In this document: piece after piece, positions 54,127 to 62,512 of the stretch
How positions within the stretch are numbered: position 1 is the first letter of the stretch
Layout of the letters: each line of letters begins with the position of its first letter
From: Azophilus sp963663395
GTDB lineage: Bacteria > Pseudomonadota > Gammaproteobacteria > Pseudomonadales > Azotimanducaceae
Reading direction: 5' to 3'
Length of the DNA: 64,000 nucleotides
NCBI GenBank assembly: GCA_963663395.1
Contig: OY760226.1
Span: 2,232,001-2,296,000 of the forward strand
The notes under the pieces: model-generated
Databases searched by the model: none
Told to the model about the DNA's origin: nothing
What the model saw: only the letters and a program-made list of their open reading frames with translations
Position numbers and translations under genes: made by a program

Positions 54127-54294
54127 GATTGTTGGTTTTCCGCGCGCAACAAGGGTGGCCCGAGTTCCCTCGAAGCTGCGCAATGCTATCACTCTGCGGG
54201 AGAAGCGGCACATTCACCCGGGGTGACACCGGAGTCGCAGCGCGGGCATGGTGCAGCAGTTGCCCGTATTCGGGATGCACCCGGGCCGGTGCTC

Positions 54295-54327
54295 GGCATT
54301 CAGTACGGTCCTCCTGCACGCCAAGCG
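54295..54327 (+). repeat. 33-bp dispersed motif, copy 2
   Basis: This matches 8366-8398 in reverse orientation at 30 of 33 positions (core CGTGCAGGAGGACCGTAC). It lies in the 380-base non-coding gap between divergent genes (54127-54506), just left of the strongly structured segment at 54369-54444. Confidence 0.5.
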
Positions 54328-54368
54328 GGATTCCTCTGTTCGACAGTACGGGTTGGGCGACAAACCGG

Positions 54369-54444
54369 CCCCGCAACGAGTTGCGGGGCGTCGCCACCTG
54401 CCGAAGCGGTGCTTCGGCTCGGGCTGCGCCCGACCGGTGGCGAC
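54369..54444 (+). other. Strongly structured non-coding segment (hairpin plus three-way junction)
   Basis: Within 76 bases the DNA can form an 8-bp stem CCCCGCAA/TTGCGGGG (54369-54376 with 54381-54388). This is followed by a closed three-stem fold: outer stem GTCGCCACC/GGTGGCGAC (54390-54398 with 54436-54444), hairpin CCGAAGC/GCTTCGG (54401-54407 with 54411-54417) and hairpin CGGGC/GCCCG (54420-54424 with 54428-54432). It starts 138 bases before the glycerophosphodiesterase ATG, so it could be a 5' leader element, a small RNA or a repeat unit. No known riboswitch is recognised. Confidence 0.5.
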
Positions 54445-54506
54445 TCTGTTCGCCCGTCTGGCTGTCCAATACAATTGAGTGGCAGGGGCATTGCGACAAT
54501 CCGTGC

Positions 54507-55754
54507 ATGACGATTCGACTCCTATTCTCCCTCCTGATGGCAGGGGTGGTATTGCCGGTGCTCGGAAATACCGTTCAGCTCGGTCCGCGGCCGTTCTACC
54601 TGGTCGAGCAAATGGAGGACTCGGCGCTCAAGCGGCAACTGCAGGCCTGTGCCAGGGAGATCCGGGAATTCAGGCCCACCGACTTCTCCATCGGCCATCG
54701 CGGTGCGCCCCTGCAGTTTCCGGAACACACCAGGGAAAGCTATGCGGCCGCGGCCCGCATGGGCGCCGGCATCGTGGAATGCGACGTGACCTTCACCAGG
54801 GACAAGGCCCTGGTGTGCCGCCATTCCCAATGCGATCTGCACACCACCACCAACATACTGGCCACGCCGCTCGCGGCGAAATGTTCGACACCGTTCACGC
54901 CGGCGCAGTTCGATCCGGCCAGCGGTGCAAGGATCCGTCCCGCCAGCGCTCGATGCTGTACCAGCGACATCACCCTGGCGGAATTCAGGACACTGGCCGG
55001 CAAGATGGATGCGTTCGACCCGGATGCCCGCACGGTCGAAGAGTACCTGGCCGGAACACCTGCGTTCAGAACCGACCTGTACGCCACCGGGGGTGAACTG
55101 CTGACCCATGCCGAGAGCATCGAGCTGATCCGCTCACTGGGCGTGCGCATGACACCGGAACTCAAGAGCCCGGAAGTGCCGATGCCGTTCGAGGGCCTGA
55201 CGCGCGAGCAGTACGCGCAGCGGCTGATCGACGAATACCTACGCGCGGGGGTGCCTGCCGCGGATGTGTTCCCCCAATCCTTCGATCTGGACGACATCCT
55301 GTACTGGATCGAGAAAGCGCCGTCGTTCGGCGCCAACGCGATCTGGCTGGATGGCCGGAACCCCTGGGAGATGCACGCCAACCCGCCGGCCGCGGCGGAA
55401 TTCGAGGAGTGGCGTGCCCGTGGCGTGCAAACGGTCGCTCCGCCGGTTGCGACCTTGCTCCGCAGCAGCGGCAAGGTCGGCGAATTCGAACCCTCGGAAT
55501 ATGCCTTGCGCGCCCGGGCCGCGGGCATGGAGATCATTGCCTGGACCCTGGAACGCTCGGGCCGCATTGCCGAGGATGTGCTGGAGACCCGGGGTGGTTT
55601 CTACTATGGGTCCGTGGCGGAGAATCTGCGCGGCGACGGGGACGTTTTCCCCCTTCTGCACGCGCTCTCCGAGCAGGTCGGGGTTGCCGGCCTGTTCTCG
55701 GACTGGCCGGCAACCACGACCTTCTACGCCAATTGCATGAGCCGGAGCCGGTGA
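54507..55754 (+). CDS. Glycerophosphodiester phosphodiesterase, exported
   Basis: A 415-residue GDPD-family enzyme with a signal peptide (MTIRLLFSLLMAGVVLPVLG). It hydrolyses glycerophosphodiesters to glycerol-3-phosphate and alcohol. The catalytic blocks are 'SIGHRGAPLQFPEHTRESYAAAARMGAGIVECDVTFT' (H-R-G, P-E-H-T, E-x-D) and 'LVCRHSQCDLHTTTNI' (second His). The C-terminal 'AGMEIIAWTLERSG' is typical. There are several Cys in the mature protein ('AKCSTPF', 'ARCCTSD') as in periplasmic GlpQ-like proteins with extra insertions. The ATG at 54507 is chosen for its signal peptide. Confidence 0.92.
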   Translation: MTIRLLFSLLMAGVVLPVLGNTVQLGPRPFYLVEQMEDSALKRQLQACAREIREFRPTDFSIGHRGAPLQFPEHTRESYAAAARMGAGIVECDVTFTRDKALVCRHSQCDLHTTTNILATPLAAKCSTPFTPAQFDPASGARIRPASARCCTSDITLAEFRTLAGKMDAFDPDARTVEEYLAGTPAFRTDLYATGGELLTHAESIELIRSLGVRMTPELKSPEVPMPFEGLTREQYAQRLIDEYLRAGVPAADVFPQSFDLDDILYWIEKAPSFGANAIWLDGRNPWEMHANPPAAAEFEEWRARGVQTVAPPVATLLRSSGKVGEFEPSEYALRARAAGMEIIAWTLERSGRIAEDVLETRGGFYYGSVAENLRGDGDVFPLLHALSEQVGVAGLFSDWPATTTFYANCMSRSR

Positions 55755-55839
55755 TCCCGCTGCGCGATACGGATCGAGGCGGGTGATTCATTGTCATCCG
55801 TGTAGTGACGCCCGCTCCCGAACGGCACATTGCGAATGG

Positions 55840-56646
55840 CTATTTCCCCTGAAAGCGCGGCGGTCGTTTGGCCATGAAGGCGCTTCGTCCTTCCTTGTAG
55901 TCGTCGCTGTCGAAACAGGCGTCGACCAGGCGTTTCACCCGTTCTATGTCAGTGCGGTCAGCGCCGTTTTCCCAAGTGTTCAGCGCTGCCTTGACGGCCT
56001 TGACGGTAAGCGGAGCGTTGGCGGCGACCGCGCGGGCGTAGCCGACGGTTTCCGCCTCGATTGAATCGCGGCCGGCAAGGAAATTGACGAGCCCGATGCG
56101 CTCCGCTTCCGCCGCCTCCATGAGGCGTGCGGAAAACAGGATGTCCCTTGCCCGGGAAGGCCCCACCAGGCGGGCCAGCTTGGCGAGACCGGGATAGTCG
56201 TAGCCGAGGCCGAGCTTGGCTGCGGGTATCCCGAAACGGGAATCGGGCGTCGCGAAACGAATGTCCGCGGCCAGGGCCGTGGCCAGCCCACCGCCAACGC
56301 AATATCCCTCGATCATCGCAAGCATCGGCTTCTCGAACGTGGCGAGCCGGTGACTGGCCCGGCCGGCGATGTTGTCGTACTCGACCCTCTGCGCCGCGCT
56401 CGCCCGCCTGCTGTCGAACTCCGAGATGTCCGCGCCGGAAACGAATGCCTTGCCGCCGGCGCCGCGCATGATGACCACGCGGACATCGGCGTCCGTAGAC
56501 CAGGTCTCCAGGATGTCGCCGATTCCCCGCCACATCTCCAGGGAAAGGGCGTTGTGGCGGGCCGGATTGTTGAACGTCATCCAACCGATGCCGTCCTCGC
56601 TGTGGGCGAGCATCCTTTCGGTATCAAGCTGCAATTGCGCGCTCAT
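55840..56646 (-). CDS. Enoyl-CoA hydratase/isomerase family protein
   Basis: A 268-residue crotonase-fold protein from the ATG at 56646. 'GIGWMTFNNPARHNALSLEMW', 'VVIMRGAGGKAFVSGADISEF' (oxyanion G-A-D) and 'KPMLAMIEGYCVGGGLATALAADIRFA' are the family blocks. The Glu residues used by classical hydratases are not clear, so it may be an isomerase or other crotonase. It is divergent from an acyl-CoA dehydrogenase, consistent with beta-oxidation-like steps. Confidence 0.9.
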   Translation of the reverse strand: MSAQLQLDTERMLAHSEDGIGWMTFNNPARHNALSLEMWRGIGDILETWSTDADVRVVIMRGAGGKAFVSGADISEFDSRRASAAQRVEYDNIAGRASHRLATFEKPMLAMIEGYCVGGGLATALAADIRFATPDSRFGIPAAKLGLGYDYPGLAKLARLVGPSRARDILFSARLMEAAEAERIGLVNFLAGRDSIEAETVGYARAVAANAPLTVKAVKAALNTWENGADRTDIERVKRLVDACFDSDDYKEGRSAFMAKRPPRFQGK

Positions 56647-56811
56647 CCGAACAACGTGCGACCGGGTAATGCCCCGGCCCGACAGGAAAGCGGTGAACGC
56701 GTGGAAAAATGGCTCATTTGACAACCCTGGTCCGCGAGTTAGAGATTCGGGGCTGCACGCCCTGACGGCCATTGGCGTTAGAATCCCCCGTTTGCCGGAG
56801 TGTAGCGGACG

Positions 56812-57978
56812 ATGGATTTTTCCGACACCGACGAACATCGGCTGATTCGCGACAGCGTGCGCAAGGTCTGCGCGGATTTCCCGGACGAGTACTGGGCGGA
56901 GCAGGACGAGGCTCACGAGTTTCCCTGGGATTTCTACCGCGCGATGGCGGCCGGTGGCTGGCTCGGCATCGCCATTCCGGAAGCATACGGCGGCAGCGGC
57001 CGCGGCCTGACGGAGGCGAGCATCGTCCTGGAGGAGGTGGCCGCCTCCGGCGCGGCGATGAATGGCTGCAGCGCCCTGCACCTGTCGATATTCGGCATGC
57101 ACCCCGTGGTGCGGCACGGCAGCGAGGCGATGAAGCAGGCGTACCTGCCGCGGGTGGCGAGCGGCGACCTGCACATCGCCTTCGGCGTCACCGAGCCGGA
57201 TGCCGGCACGGACACCACCAGCATCACCACCGCGGCGCGGCTCGACGGGGCCCGCTACCTGGTGCGCGGGCGCAAGGTGTGGACCACCAAGGCGCTGGAT
57301 GCGGAGCGCGTGCTGCTGCTGGTGCGCACCACGCCGAAAGAGAAGATTGAGCGTCGAACTTCCGGCCTGACTTTGCTGCTCGCCGAACTGCAGCGCCCCG
57401 AAGTGCAAATCTCCGCCATCCCCAAGGTAGGGCGCAATGCCATTGCCACCTGCGAGGTCGTCTACGACGATCTGCCGGTGCCGGTGGAAGACCGGGTCGG
57501 CGAGGAGGGCAGGGGGTTCCGCTACCTGCTCGACGGCCTGAATGCAGAGCGGGTGCTGGTCGCCTCGGAAGCGCTCGGCATCGGGCGTGCCGCGCTGCGG
57601 CGGGCGGTCGATTACGCCAACGAGCGGGTGGTGTTCGGCAGGCCGATCGGCAAGAACCAGGGCGTTGCCTTTCCCCTGGGCGAGGCCAGGATGCGCCTCG
57701 ACGCGGCGGAACTGATGATCCGCAAGGCGAGTTGGCTGCTCGACAGCGGACAACCCTGCGGCGCGGAAGCCAACATGGCGAAATGGCTGGCCGCGGACGC
57801 CTGCTACCAGGCAGCGGACCAGGCCGTGCAGACCCACGGCGGCTTCGGCTATGCAAAGGAATTCCACGTGGAGCGTTACTGGCGGGAAGCCCGCCTGCAG
57901 CGCATTGCGCCCATTTCACAGGAGATGGTGCTGAATTACGTTACCGAGCACGTACTCGGTCTGCCCCGGTCGTATTGA
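56812..57978 (+). CDS. Acyl-CoA dehydrogenase
   Basis: A 388-residue enzyme of normal length. 'WLGIAIPEAYGGSGRGLTEASIVLEEVAASGAAMNG', 'IAFGVTEPDAGTDTTSITTAA' and 'YLVRGRKVWTTKALDAERVL' bind FAD and substrate. 'RVVFGRPIGKNQGVAFPLGEARM' and 'QTHGGFGYAKEFHVERYWREARLQRIAPIS' are the C-terminal signatures (the Q-x-x-G-G-x-G-y and R-x-x-R-d motifs). It oxidises an acyl-CoA and passes electrons to ETF. Confidence 0.94.
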   Translation: MDFSDTDEHRLIRDSVRKVCADFPDEYWAEQDEAHEFPWDFYRAMAAGGWLGIAIPEAYGGSGRGLTEASIVLEEVAASGAAMNGCSALHLSIFGMHPVVRHGSEAMKQAYLPRVASGDLHIAFGVTEPDAGTDTTSITTAARLDGARYLVRGRKVWTTKALDAERVLLLVRTTPKEKIERRTSGLTLLLAELQRPEVQISAIPKVGRNAIATCEVVYDDLPVPVEDRVGEEGRGFRYLLDGLNAERVLVASEALGIGRAALRRAVDYANERVVFGRPIGKNQGVAFPLGEARMRLDAAELMIRKASWLLDSGQPCGAEANMAKWLAADACYQAADQAVQTHGGFGYAKEFHVERYWREARLQRIAPISQEMVLNYVTEHVLGLPRSY

Positions 57979-58156
57979 GGCAGCACCACCGTTCGCAAGC
58001 GCTCGTTTGACATGGCTGGTTTCTCAGGGCGACCCGCGTACCGACATCGGCGTGCTTCGAGAGGTTTCTCTGTTGATGAGAGCCGGGCGGGTTACGGGTA
58101 GATTTGCATTGGTGAAACCGGTGGCGGAGGTCTGACATGCATGCGGACACTGACCC

Positions 58157-59380
58157 ATGAAGGTCGTGATTGTCGGTGCCGGTATCGGTGGCAGTGCGCT
58201 GGCGCTTTCACTGGCCAGGCTCGGGGTCGATTACGTGCTGCTCGAGCAGGCGCCGGCCTTCACCGAAGTGGGCGCGGGCATCCAACTCAGCCCGAACGGG
58301 GTGCGGGTACTCGAGTCCCTGGGCCTCGGCGATGAGCTTGCCGGGTTCTGCACCGAACCGGACTTTCACAAATACAGCCTGTGGGATACGGGCGAGACCG
58401 TACTGCGCACGCCCCTGATGCCGAGGGTTCGGCAGGCGTACGGTCACGCCTACTACCATGCCCATCGCGCTGACCTGATTGCCGCGCTCACGCGGGCCCT
58501 GGATCCGTCGCGATTGCGGTTGAATACCAGGATCGTCACTGTCGGGCAGGACGGTTCGGGGGCCTGGGCGGAAACCGAGACCGGTGAGCGGATAGCCGGC
58601 GACCTGCTGGTCGGCGCCGACGGCATTCATTCGCTTGTGCGCGAACGGGTCTTTTCGCCGGATCCGCCCCGGGCGTCGGGTTACGTGACCTGGCGCGGCG
58701 TGGTAAGTCGCTCGAAAATCGAAGGCCTCGGCATCGAGGTGTCGGCGCACGTAGACATGGGGCCGCGCCTCTCCTTCGTCTATTACTATGTCTCCGGCGG
58801 CAAGCGGCTGAACTGGCTGGCGCTCGGCCAGACCGACGACCCGAAGCGGGAGTCCTGGTCGCAGACGGCGAGCGTCGATGAAGTCATCGCCGCCTTCGAC
58901 GGCTGGTACGACCGGCCGAGGCGCGTGATCGAAGCAACGGAAGAGACGTTCGTCACCGCGCTCTACGATCGCAATCCCCTGCGCGACTGGGTGCGAGGCC
59001 GCATCGGGCTGCTGGGCGACGCGGCGCATGCCATGCTGCCCTATCACGCCCAGGGGGCGGTGCAGTCCCTTGAAGACGCTTGGGTGCTCGCGCGCCTGCT
59101 TGGTGCATCGGACGGCGACGTGGCGGCAGGCCTCCTGCGTTATCAGTCGTTGCGCATGGGCCGGGCGAACCTGATCGTGCAGCAGTCGCGCAATGCGGAG
59201 GGGTGGTACCACCTCGACGATCCGGAAGCAATGGCCGCCCGCAACGAGCGGTTCCGGCGTAACAACCAGAAACTCGACGGCGGTTTCTCGCCCCAGCAGC
59301 ACTGGCTGTACAGCTATGATGCGGAGGCAGCGGCCCTGGGCACGGACGAACAATGGCGCGCCCTGCGACCCTGGTCGTAA
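58157..59380 (+). CDS. FAD-dependent aromatic hydroxylase (salicylate/3-hydroxybenzoate 6-hydroxylase-like)
   Basis: A 407-residue flavoprotein monooxygenase. The N-terminal GxGxxG is 'VIVGAGIGGSALALSLARLG', with a Glu for the FAD ribose in 'VLLEQAPAFTEVGAGIQLSPNGVRVLESLG' (V-G-A-G-I-Q-L-S-P-N is typical of salicylate hydroxylases). The DG motif is 'GDLLVGADGIHSLVRERVF', and the second FAD block is 'GRIGLLGDAAHAMLPYHAQGAVQSLEDAWVLARLL'. It would hydroxylate a phenolic acid with NAD(P)H and O2. Confidence 0.92.
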   Translation: MKVVIVGAGIGGSALALSLARLGVDYVLLEQAPAFTEVGAGIQLSPNGVRVLESLGLGDELAGFCTEPDFHKYSLWDTGETVLRTPLMPRVRQAYGHAYYHAHRADLIAALTRALDPSRLRLNTRIVTVGQDGSGAWAETETGERIAGDLLVGADGIHSLVRERVFSPDPPRASGYVTWRGVVSRSKIEGLGIEVSAHVDMGPRLSFVYYYVSGGKRLNWLALGQTDDPKRESWSQTASVDEVIAAFDGWYDRPRRVIEATEETFVTALYDRNPLRDWVRGRIGLLGDAAHAMLPYHAQGAVQSLEDAWVLARLLGASDGDVAAGLLRYQSLRMGRANLIVQQSRNAEGWYHLDDPEAMAARNERFRRNNQKLDGGFSPQQHWLYSYDAEAAALGTDEQWRALRPWS

Positions 59381-59740
59381 TCTGCACCCTGGTTCCCCCT
59401 GCCGCCGGCTAACAGCCCGATCCCGGCATCGCTCCGTATCCACGCAACAAACTCACCGGACTGTTGTCCCACCCCGACAGACCTCGTATTCGTTCCCGGT
59501 CGCCGCTTTTCGCCGGGCTGGGCATCGCCCCGGCAGGCTGATGGCTGACGACCGCGTGGAACGGCCGACAAGGCTTGGTCTGGCGATCAAGACTTGCCCC
59601 GGCCGACCACCGCCCCAAGTCCGAGTGGTTTGCTCAACGCCTCGTTCTCTTGTTACGAGACGAGCGGGCGCCAATTCGGGGCGCAGTCAGGGAGAACCGA
59701 AGCAGGGTCACGGCATCATCGCAGGCAAAGGAGAAGCATC
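59381..59740. other. Intergenic leader of the SopB-like gene
   Basis: The 360 bases have no convincing gene. The open frame of the next gene extends back to 59594 without a plausible start. The only clear signal is the AAAGGAG ribosome-binding site at 59728-59734. The long leader suggests an independent, possibly regulated promoter. Confidence 0.5.
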
Positions 59741-61921
59741 GTGAAAGGAAGCGCAATCCCAGCGCTGGCAGCCTCGAACGCGGGACTCGACAGGGCGAAT
59801 GTCGCTGAGGCCGAGTCGAGGCGTGGCAGATTCAGGGGCCGGTCGGTAGGCGGCATGCGGGGTAATCCGGGGGCAGGTTCGCCGCGTGAACACCGTCATG
59901 CGAGCGCAACCGCTCGCGCAACGGGCAGACCCGGCGGCACGCGTTCCGTTCAGGCCCCGACCGTCCGGGAGATGGACGCGCGGCTGGATGCCCTGATTCG
60001 GAACGAAAATCGCCCGGAAATTCTCAAGCACCTCAAAGAACTGGTCCGCGTAGTACGCGCGGCAGAAGCCGAGGTCGATGGCATGAAGCGTTTGCTGATG
60101 AAATCCCGAGAAGGTTCGCTGGACGCCGCCGAGTGGCGGGAACTCCGCGACCTCACCCGGCAGGGCGAACTCTGCATGGCCGTGCGCATAATGATTGTTC
60201 GCGGCTCGCTCGACCCGCTGGCGCGGCGCGGCGTCTTCAACCGGGAGAACCGCCAACTGGTGAGCGGGTTAATGGTTCGTCTGGACGACGTACACGAGTA
60301 CCTGTCGCATCATCAGTCGGGCTGGATGGAGGCGGGTACGCGCAGCCGGGTGGAGGCGACATTGCCATTGCAGGGGGGCAGGAAGGTCGAAGTCGAACGC
60401 TTTGTGTTGCCCGGCCCGGCGTTCGGCGCGCACTTTGAGGACGGTTACCCTTCGGAGGAGAGCTTGAGAAAGCATGGCGCAGCCAGGTACTCGCACTTGC
60501 CGGGGCTCTCCGCGGTCGCCCTGACCAATGCAAGGGGCGAGGTGCTGTTTTCCGGGCTGCGGCATGATCTGTTTCCCGGCGGCGAACTCAACGACGACCG
60601 GCTCGGCGGGTTGACCCATGAGGAACTGAGAAACGTGATTGGAGCTTTGGTCCTGAATGACACGTCGGATTGTCCTCGTGCCTTGCAACAGGGGATGGCG
60701 TCCAGGATCTTCGCGACCTTGACGTCCTCCACAGAGCGCGCGCCGCGGCTCATGGCGAAGTCCGCTGCTCTATCCAAACTTCGGCATACGGCGCACCGTC
60801 TGGCGGTCGATGAACTGGTGCTTGCCGCTTTCGTTGGCAAGCGGTCGGCACTTCGCTCGGATTTGAGCGGGGAGGTCGCTCCACTCAACTTGTTCGCCAT
60901 TGCCTTGCTGAAGCCGGGCGATGTCGAGTTGTGGCGCGGTCAATACGATGAGCTGTCGAGGTTCGAGGGCGTTGGGAGAGTCATGGCGAAATTAACCAGG
61001 GACGAGGGCGCGGAGCATGCTGAGGTCACGCTTCGGCAGTTCGCATTCTGCGTGGGGCAGGACCCAGCCGCGCAACGGCAGTGCCGGACGGTCAACCGCG
61101 AAGCAGGATTGCGCCTGCTCGGGCCACTCGATTCGCCGGAGCCGGGTGGTGATCTCAAGTCGGATCTCGACTTCAAGAAAGGCATCATCAGTGGCTATTC
61201 GAGGGCGCTTGCCACTGCGCAAAAAGACCATCGGGAACTGGTCGGGGTCCTCGGATCGACCCATTGGAAAGCGAAGTCGGGCTACAGGCAATTGTGCCTA
61301 CTGGAGTTGGTCACCAGACGGATGGAGCAATCGGCCAGTGCGCTGGAGAAGCTGGGCAGGCAAGTCAAGGCCATGCGGACACCGGAAGGCGATTGGCCTT
61401 CCGGAGCTGCCGCGCAGCGGCAAGTGGCGGCGCGGCTTGCACTGATCGGTTACCTGATGAACGAGACGGCCGTGTTGAGCTGTGCCGATGGCAGCAACCT
61501 TGTCGGGCGGCTGGAAGCCGATATCAATTTTCTGGCCGCGGTCACCGACAGCGCGCGAGGAGTTCCTCCCGAGGTCGAACTGGACAGGCGCCTGTGGCAG
61601 CCTGTACTGGCAGCGTTCGAATCGCCTGCCTCGCCGTCCGGCCAGGGCGGTGGATGTGCAACGGGGCCGGCAGAGGTGCCCGACATGCCCGGCGAGCCCA
61701 GCTTGAACGTGCCGGTGAAACTGGCCGGCGGGCGCCTGGTTAAATCCGGTTTCAAGGTCGATCTGTTGCAGAAGGTCCCGGCTGCCGACCAGCTTTCGGA
61801 AACGAACCGGGAACCCATCCGCTCACGGTCGGACGGCGGCCGGAATCCGGATGTCTGGCTTGAACCGCGTCCTCGAGTTGCGTCCGTTGTATCCGGGTCG
61901 GATATCTCGGACGTCCAATGA
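59741..61921 (+). CDS. Large protein with a degenerate SopB/IpgD-like phosphoinositide phosphatase domain
   Basis: A 726-residue protein from a GTG at 59741 with AAAGGAG 7 bases upstream. Residues 1-75 are Arg/Gly/Ala/Ser-rich and disordered. Residues about 80-200 form helices. From about 230 on, blocks follow the order of the SopB/IpgD family: 'ALTNARGEVLFSGLRHDLFP', 'APLNLFAIALLKPGD' (family S-x-S-L-L-T-P-d), 'VTLRQFAFCVGQDP' (family F-N-F-G-V-N) and 'AARLALIGYLMNETAVLSC'. That leads to C581-A-D-G-S-N-L587-V-G-R-L-E-A-D-I. The family has N-C-K-S-G-K-D-R-T-G there, so the Cys and Gly remain but the catalytic Arg and Asp are lost. It is probably a pseudophosphatase, possibly a secreted effector. 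It has no transmembrane segment. The homology is my reading of the motif order, not a search result. Confidence 0.45.
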   Translation: MKGSAIPALAASNAGLDRANVAEAESRRGRFRGRSVGGMRGNPGAGSPREHRHASATARATGRPGGTRSVQAPTVREMDARLDALIRNENRPEILKHLKELVRVVRAAEAEVDGMKRLLMKSREGSLDAAEWRELRDLTRQGELCMAVRIMIVRGSLDPLARRGVFNRENRQLVSGLMVRLDDVHEYLSHHQSGWMEAGTRSRVEATLPLQGGRKVEVERFVLPGPAFGAHFEDGYPSEESLRKHGAARYSHLPGLSAVALTNARGEVLFSGLRHDLFPGGELNDDRLGGLTHEELRNVIGALVLNDTSDCPRALQQGMASRIFATLTSSTERAPRLMAKSAALSKLRHTAHRLAVDELVLAAFVGKRSALRSDLSGEVAPLNLFAIALLKPGDVELWRGQYDELSRFEGVGRVMAKLTRDEGAEHAEVTLRQFAFCVGQDPAAQRQCRTVNREAGLRLLGPLDSPEPGGDLKSDLDFKKGIISGYSRALATAQKDHRELVGVLGSTHWKAKSGYRQLCLLELVTRRMEQSASALEKLGRQVKAMRTPEGDWPSGAAAQRQVAARLALIGYLMNETAVLSCADGSNLVGRLEADINFLAAVTDSARGVPPEVELDRRLWQPVLAAFESPASPSGQGGGCATGPAEVPDMPGEPSLNVPVKLAGGRLVKSGFKVDLLQKVPAADQLSETNREPIRSRSDGGRNPDVWLEPRPRVASVVSGSDISDVQ

Positions 61922-61930
61922 GTGCGTTAC

Positions 61931-61947
61931 CCCCGAGTCCCTCGGGG
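61931..61947 (+). terminator. Hairpin after the SopB-like gene
   Basis: A 7-bp perfect stem CCCCGAG/CTCGGGG with a 3-base loop starts 10 bases after the stop. A smaller TCAC/GTGA stem follows at once. There is no T-run, so it is only a possible terminator. Confidence 0.45.
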
Positions 61948-62113
61948 TCACTCCTCCGTGACGAGATAGCCCCCGGCAATCCCGTGGCGATTCATGGTAG
62001 CGTGTCGAGCACCGGGAGAGCTGCACGCACATGATGCCGTGTCCGTCGTCACCAGGCGCGTACAGGGCGGTTACGCGCTCAATCCATCAACCAGAAAAGG
62101 AACGATTCAGACC

Positions 62114-62512
62114 ATGGAACTCGATTATCTTGCGGTGCTGGTCGCCGCCGTCGTTGGCTTCGGGGTAGGCGCCCTTTGGTACTCACCCCTCCTGTTCATA
62201 AAGGCCTGGCAGGAAGAGACCGGGATTACCGATGAAATGGCGCGGCAAGCCAGCCCCGCCAGGACGTTCGGCATATCCTTCGTGATTGCGCTTGTCGGCG
62301 CCGCTGCCATGGACATGTTCCTCGATCCGGCGAGCATGGGCGTCGTTGGCTGCACCCTGGCGGGACTCTGCGTCGGGCTGGTTTGGGTTGGAGGCTCCTT
62401 CGGAATCAACTACCTCTTCGAGTACAAGAAGCTGCGCCTGTGGTTCATCAATGCCGGCTACCACACGGTCCAGTACACCCTCATCGGCCTGATCCTGGGG
62501 CTCATGTCATGA
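62114..62512 (+). CDS. DUF1761-family membrane protein
   Basis: A 132-residue membrane protein with four predicted helices. 'LAVLVAAVVGFGVGALWYSPLLFIKAWQEETGI' with the G-x-x-W-Y-S-P-x-L-F block is diagnostic of DUF1761. 'FINAGYHTVQYTLIGLILGL' closes the protein. The function of the family is unknown. The stop overlaps the following binding-protein gene (ATGA). Confidence 0.92.
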   Translation: MELDYLAVLVAAVVGFGVGALWYSPLLFIKAWQEETGITDEMARQASPARTFGISFVIALVGAAAMDMFLDPASMGVVGCTLAGLCVGLVWVGGSFGINYLFEYKKLRLWFINAGYHTVQYTLIGLILGLMS

